Below are positions 34,701-45,880 of a stretch of DNA of 64,000 nucleotides, one piece after another. The stretch's first letter is position 1. Each line of letters opens with the position of its first letter. The position numbers and the translations under genes are program-made. Under the pieces are notes generated by a model. It was not told the origin of the DNA. It did not search any database and worked only from the letters and a program-made list of their open reading frames with translations. Origin of the DNA: Amblyornis subalaris (Eukaryota > Chordata > Aves > Passeriformes > Ptilonorhynchidae); NCBI GenBank assembly GCA_018881555.1, contig JACAXG010000236.1, positions 62,001 to 126,000 on the forward strand, in the 5' to 3' direction.

Positions 34701-35801
34701 TAGTTAAACCCTCTGGAGATGCTGCAGTGCTCCTGCAGTTAACGGGGCTGTGAGAGCCCTGGGAAGGGACACAGCTCTGCACCCATCCCCCCTCACCTCC
34801 ATCTCCAGCCCGGCCCCCCTCACCTCCATCTCGCGCTGCTGGGCTGCACGGAGCAGTGGCAGGTTATGGGGCCTGCAGCACTGCTGGGCCTCCTTGTGCC
34901 GGTGGAACAGCTCCTGCTTCAGCCCTGCCACAGGCAAGGGGGGCTCAAGAGGGCACACCCGTGCCACACCCACCTCCAGTGCCCTCCCCACGACCCACTG
35001 TCCCTGCAGTGTCACCCCCCGTAAGTCCCTTGTGCNTTCACAACCACCTCCCACGGCCCCCCAACCCGCCTTCCTAGTGGCACCGCCACGGCTCCTGGAA
35101 CCTGCTCTCCCTCTTCCCCCCACCTCCCCACAGTGCTCCCCAAACCTGCCCTCCCCTGCAGCGTAACCCTTCCCTGCGCCCCAGTGTCACCCCCAGGTCC
35201 TCAGTGCCCACCCAGCCTGTCCCCCTGGTGTCCCCCCATCGTCCCACCCCCAGTGGCCCCCGAACCTCCCCCCACCTCACAGATGCCCCACNCCCGTCTC
35301 CCCCCGCAGTAACCCCATCACTTCCCTGCAGTGCTGCCCGCATTTCTCCTCAGCTGCCCGCCCCCCTCTGCCCCCCCAGTGCCCCAGGACGGTCACCCTG
35401 TGCCACCGCGGTCCCCCCAGTGTCCCGGGATTACCCCCCTTGTCCCCCGGTACCGCGGTGCTCGCTGTGTAGCTGCCGCCGCTGGCTGTACAGGTTCTTC
35501 TCGGTGAGGTGCTGGATCTCCAGCAGCCCCTGCACGATCTCGAACACGGTCCCGTCCAGCAGCGCCAGCGCCAGCTCGGACAGCGTCGTGTACGAGAGGC
35601 GCTGCTGGCAGGCGCTGCGGGCACAAACCGGGTCAGCGCCAGCACCGGGAGGGGCCCCTGCCTCCCCTCGGGCTCCACTCACCTGGGCAGCGCCTTGACG
35701 AGCGCCTGCAGTTCGGCCAGGAGCCTGTAGTGCCGCTCCTGCTGTCGGGACAGCACCTGCTGCTGCTGCTCGGCCGCCTCGAACCCACCGGGACGCGCCA
35801 T
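28676..35801 (-). CDS. DGCR6: DGCR6 protein, complete coding region
   Basis: Small helical/coiled-coil protein of the DGCR6 / Drosophila gdl family; in human its gene lies in the DiGeorge critical region. Its molecular role is not well defined. Coding exons, 5' to 3': 35683-35801, 35454-35614, 34824-34924, 30787-30927, 28676-28759. They join in frame to 201 aa; human is about 220. The most conserved blocks are [20 protein letters not shown] and [19 protein letters not shown] in exon 2, [18 protein letters not shown] in exon 3, [20 protein letters not shown] and ending GFYITTNPQ in exon 4, and [20 protein letters not shown] in exon 5. The Gln/Glu-rich N-terminus ([18 protein letters not shown]) suits a coiled coil. 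The start ATG at 35801 lies in a CpG island. Only one copy is seen, unlike the DGCR6/DGCR6L pair of human. Confidence 0.96.
30471..30753 (-). mobile_element. CR1 LINE fragment (DGCR6 intron 4)
   Basis: Starts AATGGNTTGGGTTGGAAGGG and runs about 280 bp of CR1 in reverse orientation, same sense as DGCR6. It stops about 33 bp from the exon 4 donor. Confidence 0.9.
30787..30927 (-). CDS. DGCR6: DGCR6 coding exon 4
   Basis: 141 bp, phase 0 at both ends. Encodes [16 protein letters not shown] through GFYITTNPQ. Donor is the weaker CAG|GTTGGT, and a CR1 copy begins about 33 bp into the intron. Confidence 0.96.
31877..32270 (+). mobile_element. CR1 LINE copy A (DGCR6 intron 3)
   Basis: CR1 3' end ending AAGGTCCCTCCCAACCCAAACC, then CAGTGATTCT. 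Directly followed by a second, different CR1 copy. Confidence 0.9.
32283..32743 (+). mobile_element. CR1 LINE copy B, different subfamily (DGCR6 intron 3)
   Basis: Begins CCATTAGAGAGCATGCAAAGG and passes GGGGAAGTCATATGAGGAGC and GGACTCAATGATCCCTGTGG to a 3' end GTTCTGTGATTCTGTGAAA. It differs from copy A throughout, so it is a second insertion and not a duplication. Confidence 0.88.
34824..34924 (-). CDS. DGCR6: DGCR6 coding exon 3
   Basis: 101 bp. Encodes [16 protein letters not shown], then [17 protein letters not shown]. Acceptor is tggcag|GGCTG, donor GAG|GTGAGG. Confidence 0.95.
34930..35450 (-). repeat. C-rich degenerate repeat filling DGCR6 intron 2
   Basis: Nearly all of the 529-bp intron is made of loosely repeated CCCCAGTGTC/ACCCCC motifs on the plus strand. 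The DGCR6 pre-mRNA is therefore very G-rich (many runs of four to six Gs). Confidence 0.75.
35454..35614 (-). CDS. DGCR6: DGCR6 coding exon 2
   Basis: 161 bp. The most conserved exon: [19 protein letters not shown], then [15 protein letters not shown]. Ends SEHR plus G before GTACCGG. Confidence 0.96.
35683..35801 (-). CDS. DGCR6: DGCR6 coding exon 1
   Basis: 119 bp, residues 1-39 plus two bases; [15 protein letters not shown] then [21 protein letters not shown]. Donor is CCCAG|GTGAGT. An in-frame upstream ATG exists at 35888 (through a CACTCT repeat) but is unlikely to be used. Confidence 0.94.
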
Positions 35802-36800
35802 GGCCGCCCCCGCCCCGTGCCCGCAGCACTTCTTGCGATCTGCGCCTGCGCGCGCCTGCCCCACCCTCACTCTCACTCTCACTCTCACCCTCCCGCTGTA
35901 GTCGGCGCCTGCGCAGGCCCGCGAGCGCCCTCACCCTCCCTCCGGGATCTGCGCGTGCGCGAGGCCGCCNCGCGTCGCCGAGATCCTCCCTCGTTCCACC
36001 CCGCCCCCAACTGCCCAAGCCCCGCCCCTTCGGGGTCCCCACGAGCCCCGCCCAGCCCCGCCCCNNNNNNNNNNNNNNNNNNNNNNNNNNNNNNNNNNNN
36101 NNNNNNNNNNNNNNNNNNNNNNNNNNNNNNNNNNNNNNNNNNNNNNNNNNNNNNNNNNNNNNNNNNNNNNNNNNNNNNNNNNNNNNNNNNNNNNNNNNNN
36201 NNNNNNNNNNNNNNNNNNNNNNNNNNNNNNNNNNNNNNNNNNNNNNNNNNNNNNNNNNNNNNNNNNNNNNNNNNNNNNNNNNNNNNNNNNNNNNNNNNNN
36301 NNNNNNNNNNNNNNNNNNNNNNNNNNNNNNNNNNNNNNNNNNNNNNNNNNNNNNNNNNNNNNNNNNNNNNNNNNNNNNNNNNNNNNNNNNNNNNNNNNNN
36401 NNNNNNNNNNNNNNNNNNNNNNNNNNNNNNNNNNNNNNNNNNNNNNNNNNNNNNNNNNNNNNNNNNNNNNNNNNNNNNNNNNNNNNNNNNNNNNNNNNNT
36501 CCCCGGTCCCGGCCGCTCCTCTTTCCCCCGCCGCATCCCGGCGCTCCCTCTCGCCATTCCCGCACATCCGCGGTCCCGGCCGCTCCCGGCAGCACGGCGG
36601 CAGTACCGACTGTCCCCCCGCTGCCCTGGGACCCCCATGCCCGACCCCCCGCGCCCCGGCCGGAGATTTCCAGGCGGTTCCTCCCCAGCTCATCCCATGG
36701 GATGCACGGGGAGCGATCTCGGAGTGTCCCGCTGCTCCGGCTCGGAAGTGGATACAAATGTTTTAACTGACTTTATTAGAAGCGTTTCAGAGATAATTTT
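35802..36800. promoter_or_regulatory. DGCR6: CpG island at the DGCR6 5' end
   Basis: CpG-dense sequence on both sides of an assembly gap, from coding exon 1 to about 36.75 kb. Includes a (CACTCT)n simple repeat at 35866-35893. The size suggests a strong housekeeping-type promoter. No gene on the other side was recognised, so a divergent transcript is only a possibility. Confidence 0.65.
36065..36499. other. Assembly gap (435 Ns)
   Basis: Continuous run of N inside the DGCR6 CpG island, between GCCCAGCCCCGCCCC and CCCCGGTCCCGGCC. Probably GC-rich sequence that failed to assemble. The true length is unknown. Confidence 0.98.
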
Positions 36801-39800
36801 TCCTCTTTGGAACGGATGAATCAAAAGTGGAAGACTGGGTGGCTTCACCATGGCCGAAAATGCGGTGCATCCCCAGCACTGGTGGCATTGCACTCGCTGA
36901 AATCATTCCAGGCCATGAACCGGGCAGCATTCCCTATGCACTGCACCAGGGCCATGCTGGGCAATGGTTGTTGGTNCTCTGGGAAGGACGAGGCTGCACG
37001 GCTGCCCAGATCCCTTCCAACTCCTGAAAAGACACGGAGTTGTTGAGTGCTGGGATGGTGATGGGTCCTTCCTGTGAGTGCTGGGGTGCAGGTGATGAGA
37101 GTGGGAGCAGACTGAGCTGTGTGTTCTTGGCAGCAGTGCACAGGAAAAGGTTCCTGGCTTGAATTAGCAGGAGGAAAGATTCACTGAAATGGGTTAAAAA
37201 TGCCTTAAAAATATTGGATTTAATAGAACTTCAAAGCCTACAGAAGCTGCACTGCTGCTCGAGGGGACTGGAAATGGCCATATGAGAGAACACAGAGCAT
37301 CCCCAGCCAAGCAGGGCATCCTGAAAACATCTCTGAATAGAGATTGCCTTTTTTAACCACAGTTCATTGCCTCAAATTTCTATTAAGGATCCCCAAATCC
37401 CAGTTGCTGGAGAGGCTTTGGGTGGGCTGACTGNAGATCTCTCTGCCCCTGGGCTGCTTAGACCTTGTGGAGTTAACCCTGCCATGTCCATCTGTCCTGC
37501 CTGTTCCCTGCCTGCCCTTCTCCCAGCCTGCTAGCAACATCTTCATGGAGTGACTTCCTCATATGTTGAACAGCCAAATCACCCCAACCCCATCCTCCGG
37601 AACCATCATGAGGTTTTGCTGTGCTGGAGCAGCCAGAGGCCGAGTGCTGCAGCCTCTGCTGAGCTGCTGAGGAAGGGAAAAAAGTGTCCTTTAACNCAGA
37701 GCTATGAGCTGTGCTGCCCAGCTTCAGCCTGGGCAATATCCTGGATCAGGATGAAAGCATCCCCAACACTTTGCCATCCTCCTGCATGGAGATTTGATGG
37801 CAGCTTTTGCTAAATATCCCCCTCTGTGTGTCACCTGCTGTCACAGAGTTTTGCTGTGCCAGGGAACTCCCCCAGCAGCACAACCCAAAATCCCTTCAGC
37901 AGCTGGGGATGTTCAGGTATAGTGACCAAGGCTTCACCTGGAACNGGACCAGGCCAGCTGCCTCCCCTGACACGGCTGCCTGCACTGGTGAGGACGTAAA
38001 TGCCCCCTGCCTTGTCCCCCTTTTGTCACAGCCCCATGGGCATGGCACAGTGCAGCCCCTGCCTTGACTTTGCTGCTCTCGTGGCCTTGCTGGGCTTCTG
38101 CTCTCTTCCCAACGCTGTTTCAAGGGGTTTTCAAGCCTGGGGGTGTCTGGCTGCTGGGACCCGGGGAACCACTAGGCTGGACGGGGGAGGCTGTGTGGGA
38201 GCTCCGGCAGTGCATGGCCATGACCGTGGACAGCGTCCATGGGGTGCCTGTGCATCCCTGTGAGTGGAAAGGGGAGCAGCTGGGCAGCCGAGGGGCTCAG
38301 CCCGGGGAAGAGGAGGCCACATTCCCAGGGACGGTCTCCAGCAGTGCAGGCAGAGGAGTGAGCACTGGTCTGGTGCCTGTGCACCCCTGTGAAGGTGGAG
38401 GGAGGGGGCAGCCAGGGCCTCTGCTCTGCCACGGACATTCCTCTCCCTTCCTTTGTGCTGCAGGAAATCTGCGCTTCCTCCCTTCCCAGCGCTGCTCCCG
38501 GCTCAATCGCTACCAGATGTGGGTCCCATGCGCTTCTCATTAGCCCGGCAGCTTGGGGCGCTGCCTGTGCAGCCTGAAGGGCTGGCGAGGCAAAGGCTGG
38601 GATTTGGAGGGTCCTGGGGCAGGCATCTGAGCCAACATCTGCTCCTCGAGGCACCTGGCCCCGGTTTGCGCTGGGGTCAGTGCTGGACCAAGATGCTGTC
38701 AGGGAGGCAGGGACAGCTCACNGCAGGGGATGGAGCTGGGACAGGGTGCTCCACTGGGACCTGCACGAGTGCCATGGGAACAGAGGGACATGGGGTTTGA
38801 GTCGGAGGAAGGAGCTCAGTGAGCTGGACCGCAGCTGTCACCCGTTGGGGACGATCTGCAGCCCCAGGCTGGGTCTGGGACTGTAGGGGAGGTGGGTGGG
38901 TGGCACACGGGGGGGGCTGGAGCTGGAGAGCACGGTGGCCTGGGGTGATCCGTGCTCTGTATATCCAGGCAGGGAGCACATTAGGATATGTTGGGATGCG
39001 AAGGAGGCTCCTGGGGGGTGGGTTCAGGTTGAGGAGAGGTAGTCTCTGACCAGCTGACTGTGTCCACTGTGGTGCCACAAGCAGCTCAAGTGACACAGCA
39101 TGGACGGAGGAAGCACGGGTCCTTCCCGAGCTCCCTAGGACACACCAGCACCCAGGATGAGACCACGACAGCTGGACCCAGGGGCTCGAGAGCAGAAACA
39201 ACACTGCAGTTGGCTTGTGATGCCCAGGAACAGCCTTAACTGGGCCTGGATTGAACTATGGAGGGACAAACAGAGCTGAGAAAGCTCTTCTGTCTTTCCT
39301 CACCCTGACATCCCCACCACAGAGTGAGAGAGCGGCTGGGGAAGAGCCCAATGGGACCTGCTGGGCAGGGTGAGGCCACACTCAGGTGTTCATGGCCATG
39401 GGGGATGTGCACTGGGAGAGCGGGATGCTCCTTGCCTTGGCACAGAGGAATCTGTGGCTGATCCTGTCCCACACTGCTTCTCGAGCCCGCAGACCAGCTG
39501 CAGGGCTTTACTCATGCTGCTGATGCAGAGGAGGCTGGGCAGAAGCAGAGGGACAAGAAATCAGCATCACAGGGGGTGGAGCCTGTGACCCGGCATGGGA
39601 TGAGCTCGGACATCCACTTGCCTTGACCCCAAGAAGGGTCCTCAGTGGGTTCAGGCTTCTTGCACTCACCTGCAGGGAAAATATCTCCCAGGATGGAGAG
39701 ATTTGCAAAGGTGTCCACTGCCTATTTAGGGAAGGGATGCCTGAATGTCACTTTCCCACAGCTGGCACATTTGCATGATCAGAAATGCTAGAAAACAGCA

Positions 39801-41399
39801 TTTCTAGGGACTTACTGGACCCTGAGTTGAGCAGAGATGGCAGCAGGAGTGTGGTGTGTGTGGAGCACAANGCACTGGGGCACGTTGCCATGGGGAATAA
39901 TCCTGCAGAGAAGCCCGAGCGCACACCCACCCGCAGGAGATGTCTGTCCAAGCCCGGAGTCCCCGGGAGAGCTGCCACGTCACCACGGCTCTGAGTCACC
40001 GCTCCGGAGATGGGAGTGGCCCCCCTTCACCCCCTCCCCACCCCGGCTTTGGGGAGCGTGGTGCCACCGGGCAGCCAGCTGTCACTGAAAAGGGCCGGTG
40101 CACTGCCCGTTTGCACCAAACACGGCTTTACTGCCTTTACCGTGGAGCCAGGGACAAGTCAGCGTCATCTGGTCGTTGCACTGGGAGCTGGCGAGCATCC
40201 CGCCAGTGGCTCTGCTCTCCGTGGCATGGGGATGGACTGACCTGGCCATGCCACGGCTGGTGACTGGACAGCAGCTCAGCCCAAGCAAGCCACGGTGCCC
40301 TCAGTTAGTCCCTGGCTGGTACCTGAGCCAAGGATGGAGCCAGGGTGCTCCTGGAGCAGCAACCCCCCCGCAGGGACAGGTCTGGGGGGCTCCTCTCCTC
40401 AAGGCTGGATCCTGGATCTGTCTCTCCTCAGCCAGCTTGGCTCGGATGGTTTCCCCAAGTCTTCTCCAGCTCCTCTTTGGACCCTCCAAGAGCTGCACCA
40501 GCCCCCTGCACCCCTAGGGAAGGAGCTTCAGCAGCAGCCCCCTGACTCCACCCTTCACTGCGTGCGTGGTCACCCACCACAGTGGCTTTGCCATCCCCAG
40601 CCTTGCCCCCTCCTTTTTCAGGTCACTTTAACCTTGTGTGGGTCCTCACCTCAGCCCCCAGGCGAGGGGAGGGCATAGCTGGGACTGGCAGAGCCTCAGC
40701 CTCAGGCTCACCAGATTTATTCCAATTTAAACACTGTGGAGTAAAAGTGTTTCCCCTGCTCTGGCCTCTGGAGCTGAGTATCTGAACGAGAATTTCACCC
40801 CTGAGCTGCAGCTAAAATAAGATCTGGATCGAGGTGGTCGCTGGCTCTCAGTGGTGCCGGGTGAAGCCTCCATGCTCCCTTCCCGGCGGGCTGCTGGTGT
40901 AGCCGGGAGACTGAGGGCTACTGGGCTGGAAGGGCTGGGTTTGACCTGCTGGGAGGAGCGTGCATTGTTGGAAACATGTCAGAAAACATGTCCAGGCTTC
41001 AGTTGTCTGGGCCAAGCTCCATGGGGACTCAGAGGAGATACTGCACACAAGTGTCCTGACTGCACATTATTCCTGGGATAGGACATGGATGCTCAGCCAG
41101 GGCAAATTCATGTTGGTTGTGGCTCAGCAGCCCAGGAGCATCTCGTGTCTTCGTTATCTGCAGAGAGAGGGGTGTCAGGCCTGTTGGAGGTGGGGTGACA
41201 GGTCTATACCACCCCACNGACAACAGCTCTTCCTGGAGAGCCTGGGTGAGGGGCAGGAGCTGCTTCCCCTGGACCTGCTTGAGACGCTCTCAGCTGTCTG
41301 GTGTGGATGCTCCCAGGTCACTGCATGGGGCTTCACAACCAAGAATGAGCTGGGATGAGACAGAAGCGTGTGGGCTTGGCTGGGAGTTGTGTGCAGGGG

Positions 41400-41725
41400 C
41401 CACAGGCTGCAAGGTGTGAGTGCAAAGGGTGTACAGGACGCAGGTGGCACAGCAGGCTGCAAGGGATCCAAAGGATGCAGTGGGATATAAGGGATTCAGT
41501 GGGCTGCAAAAGATGCAAGGGATGTAAGGCATGTAAAGGATGCTGCAAGGACTGCAAGGGCCGCAAGGGTTGCAGCAGGCTATAAAGAATGCAAGGCATG
41601 CAAGGAAGCCGCAAGGGATTCAGAAAGTGCAACGGGATGCAAGAGTTGCAATGGGATGGAAAGGATCCAAGGGATGCAAGAAATGCAAAGGATGTGACTG
41701 CATGCAGGGGTTGCAGCAGCCTGGA
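41400..41725. repeat. Degenerate GATGCAAGG-type minisatellite
   Basis: About 30 loose copies of a 9-10-bp unit close to GATGCAAGG/GCTGCAAGG. Translates as CKGCKACKG-like strings on plus and LQPLHPLHAL-like strings on minus, which are artefacts of the repeat. Confidence 0.88.
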
Positions 41726-42039
41726 GCCAGCCCCTTCTGTCCCCTGGCTGAGGCTGCCCAGTTGCCATCCGTGCCCCTCTGTGTCAGCAGCCTGACTTCG
41801 GACAGGGGCAGGGACCCCAACTCGTGGGTCCTGGGGTCCTCCTTGCTGCGGCCCCACAGTCACCAACTGAGCAGGGGACAGCTGCAGGCTGCACTCCCTT
41901 CCCCTCCGGACACTTTCAGGGACTCCAATGCCCTCAGGAGGACCAAATCCCCGTCCCAACGAGGCGGCTGCGACTCCTCTGTTGCAGACAAGGCGCCCAT
42001 TCAGCCCCGCGCCCCGACCCCTGCCCCGCATCCTGCGCA

Positions 42040-42480
42040 GCTCCGCGGGGCGAGCGCGGCCAGCCCCCGGCAGCAGCCAGGGCCGATCATGTGGCTGCTA
42101 ATGAAATCCAGACCCGGGCAGAGCGATGACATTGCGCCGTGATTTGTGCTCCCACACAGACTAAACACGGGCGGGCGCGATGCGTCCGGGAACGCAGGCT
42201 GAGATGAATCAGGTACGCGGAGCCTCTGCCGAACTTCCGCCTGATAATTCCCCCTCTCCTGCTCGCCGCACTTGGATAGAGTGCCCTCGTGCTTTCGCTG
42301 CAAAAGTAGGGATTTTCCCCAAATGATGCTTCCAGAGGCTGAAATAAAGGCTGAGGCTCTTGGATCTGCCCAGCTCTGTGTGTTAGAAGTCCTTTTGCTC
42401 CGAACAACTCATTGCGGCCTGAGATTAATTGGAGTCTTGGATCACATGGAAACGCTTCCACTACTCCATGCAGTGAGGGA
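42040..42480. promoter_or_regulatory. Possible conserved non-coding element
   Basis: Unique, CpG-containing sequence with homeodomain-type sites (CTGCTAATGAAATC, CCTGATAATTCC, GAGATTAATTGG) and no open frame of note or repeat similarity. Assigned on sequence texture only. Confidence 0.25.
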
Positions 42481-43139
42481 GAGTCTTAAAATGGAGCCAA
42501 GGTGGGTTTGCTGCGTGGGCAGCCGGGCAGGTGCTGCATGCCCACCTGATGCCTGTGAGCGGGGGGTCCAGCTGCAGCCCCTCCCCGTGCCCAGTGCTCA
42601 GGGCACTGCCCTGTGCCCCGCAAAAGGCACATTCATGTGCACTCCATCCTTCAGACTGCAGGGCTGGGGGCTGCAGAAGGTCGCCTGGAGGTCTCGGTGA
42701 GCTGAAGGTGCATCCCCACTTTGAAGCCCATGCAACGCATTGCAGTGCAGGACAGGGCAGAGGAGGTGACTGTGGCTTTGCCCAGCCCTGAGTGCCCATC
42801 AGTGAGGACAAAATGGCTTTAGAGGGGTACCAGGTCCTGCTTGCAGAGCCTGGAGCTACTGCTGAGATGCTGCTGGGAGGTAACGTCGTTGCCGGACATC
42901 GTGCTGCCCTGCTTCCCAGCAAGTCCTCGCTGGAGCCCCCTGAACCCCAGATGCCCAGGGAAGCACCCAGCACAGCACTAGNTGGATTCAGCATCACAAA
43001 GACCCCATCTGTGGGCATGGTGTGGGAGGTGCCTGGGTGGCGCTGCCGCGAGGCCAGCGGGGGTGGGGCTGGCATCTGGATGCCTTGGGCAGGTTTAACC
43101 TGACCTCACCACCCTCACCTTCAACTCCTGGAGCTTGGA

Positions 43140-43690
43140 AAAATAGGTAAGTACATAAGTGTTTGTGTATATATATAAATATTAGTGTANATATGAAACT
43201 ATAGAAGTATATATATTCATGTTATATATTTGTAAGTATAGGTACTACATACTCCAGGAGTATATAGGAGAGTGTAGATGTCTCTATATAAAAATAAATA
43301 CATACATATAAAAAAAAATTACTCCTGAAGTAGATAGGAATGTATATAAATATATATATAAAAATATATTAAAATACATAAAAAATAAATATGTAATATA
43401 TTTGTATGCAGTCCTATACACTCCAGTAATAAATTATATAGATATATAAATTATATATATTTATATATAAAATGATATATATAAAATATATATACACACA
43501 TATTTTTGTGGGGGTGCATATATCTATCTATATCTATATGTATATCTAATCTATATCATCTATATCTATATCTATATCTATATCTATATCTATATCTATA
43601 TCTATATCTATATCTATATCTATATCTATATCTATATCTATCTATATCTATATATCTATATCTATCTATATCCATATATCTACTCCTGGA
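43140..43690. repeat. AT-only tract with (TATCTA)n hexanucleotide microsatellite
   Basis: 43150-43500 is nearly pure A/T with many TATATA palindromes. 43516-43680 is a (TATCTA)n-type array of more than 20 copies, mixed with TCTA units near its end. ACTCCAGGAGT-like motifs recur at its edges (43252, 43322, 43421, 43681). Confidence 0.93.
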
Positions 43691-45636
43691 GTACATATTT
43701 TTATCAATGTCCTGTGCCTTGTGGCATCTCAGGCACAGAGTGCAGTGACAAACCACCCCCCACATCCCATTCCCTCCTGAGGGAAAAGGCTGCAAATACC
43801 CAGCCAGAGGCTATGCCATCCCAAGGGAAAGCTGCAGGTGCTGGATCAAGGTGTCTGTGCCANGCCAGGGCTGGTGGCGCAGGGTCCCAGAGCGACCACC
43901 CACGCTCACAGGGACCCTGGGGCACAGCTTTCTCCTTCCTGCTGGCAGAGCAGAGCTGGTGGGCACGGGGTGGGCACGCAAGCAGGAGCTGATGGCCTGC
44001 AAAAGGCTTCTATTTTTTGCCACTCAAACGCCGCTGGAGCCCTCCAGGGATGTTGATGAGGTCGCCGATGGCTGCGGTGAGGAATGGGAAAGGATTTTGG
44101 TGGTGTTGCAGTGGCCGCAGCTCTTTGGGGTCCCAGCTGGGGTGATCCACACAGCCCAGCGGTGGGGAGCCCTGTGCCAGCTGGATGGTGGCTGCATGAA
44201 GACATCACCTATGTGGCCTGGGCACATCCCAGTGCCCCTGGCCTGGCTGGCCCTGGAGCTGTGTCCTGGGGAAGGCAGTCAGGACCCTGCATCCACTTTT
44301 TGGGGCAAAGAAGGAAAAGGCCATTTCCCCATGTGTCATGTAGCCACAGGAAGAATCAGCTGCACATATATTTATATCCCTATAACCCTGATNGAGCTGT
44401 CCAAGCCCTTCATAATCCCCCATCCAGCACAAAATTCCNTCTGAGACTGCTGTCCCCCTTCCCAGTGAACAATGACAGAAATTTCCTATATAGTTTTGGG
44501 AGCCCCAAGTTGTCTCCTGTGTGTTTCATTCTCATTNGAGTTTCCCTTCTCAGTTTATTTTTGGTAGGGCCTGAAATAGGAAATGAATTGTTGGCAGCGG
44601 GCTGGCTTTTATTGCTGCTCACTGGCCAAGCCAAAACAAACGNGCCGTTGTCCAACCCAAAGGCTCCTTCTTTGCTTTGGGAAATTGGGAGGAAATGGGA
44701 AGAAGATCAGTGTTGCAGTGTTGGTGAAGGAAAGGACGAGCCAGAAGTGTCACTGTGCTCCTCTGATCCCATGGATGAGGTGCTGGTGGAGCCAGCTGGT
44801 GGCTCCTTCACAGCCTCTCCCAGCACTCACTCACCACTTCTCAGCTGCAGCCATCACATTGTCACCAAAAGCCCCATCTGTCTATAGGAAATAGATCCTG
44901 CTCAATCTCAGGGGAGCAGAGCACTTGATTTCTCCACATTATGTCTGAGTTCAGCTGGCTTTTCCTTGAGGTCAAAGTTTTCTGCATGTCCAAGAGAGTG
45001 GTGAAAGGCAGCTCAGAACGGCCAGTATGTATCATTTCCTGGTGGAACTCACAGCTGCAGGGAAATTGTTTGGTGGTTTCCAGCCTCTGCTGATTTGTGG
45101 ACGCCTGAACAAAACCTCCTCACTGGTGTCTATCACAGGGAGCTGTCAGTCAGAGATATCCAACATGCAGTGGTGGGAAGAAAGCCTGAGGGATGCCTGG
45201 AGAAGAGATTCATGGTCACATCCTGTGGAGACACCAGTCCTTCATGATGCCGAGGTATGGCAATGCCTCATCCACATCCTTCACTGTCCATGGCATCACA
45301 GGACATTGCTGGAAGATTCTGAGCCATCCGAGCTGGAAGGACTCTGTTGGAAAGACCCTGGAAGCAACNGATGGCCTCAGGCTGGACATCAGCTGGTTGT
45401 TTTTCCTCACAGTACGGCAAAGGCATAGGAGGGGCTGCTGGGAAGGGCACGGGCAAAAACCTGAAGGAAGCGTCCACATGTGGTCTCCTCAAGTTCAAGA
45501 GGGATGTGAAGAAACTGGAGAGGCCTGGACAAGGGATATCAACATGGCCATGGAGCTGGCACACATCGCACCAGGAGAAGAGGAGGGGGCTGGGCTGGTC
45601 TGGGGGAAGGGTTCCAAGAACAGCCAATGACTAAGG

Positions 45637-45880
45637 TCACAGAATCACAGAATACCCTGAGTTAGAAGAGACTCACAAAGATTGNAGAGTTCAACTCCTG
45701 GCCCTGCACGGACAGCCCAACAATCCCAGCCTNCACCTGAAAGCATTGTCCAAATGCTCCTGGAGCTCTGGCAGGCTTGGGGCTGTGCCCATTCCCTGGG
45801 AGCCTNTTCAGAGCCCACCACTCTCTGGGGGAAGAACCTTTTCTGATACTCAGCTTGAACCTTCACTGACAGCTTCNTGA
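45637..45880 (-). mobile_element. CR1 LINE fragment (intergenic)
   Basis: Starts TCACAGAATCACAGAATACC and continues with AGAGTTCAACTCCTGGCCCTGC and CCAAATGCTCCTGGAGCTCTGG, reversed CR1 of the same subfamily type as 32283-32743. A further piece near 45945-46010 may belong to another copy. Confidence 0.85.

Noticed and set aside
35431..36693. Long minus-strand open frame of 420 codons across the gap
   Set aside because: Most of it is the N gap plus a frame running through DGCR6 exons and introns; the real DGCR6 exons account for the coding signal.
43514..43748. Tyr-Leu repeat peptide (YLYLYL) open frame
   Set aside because: Translation of the TATCTA microsatellite, not a gene.
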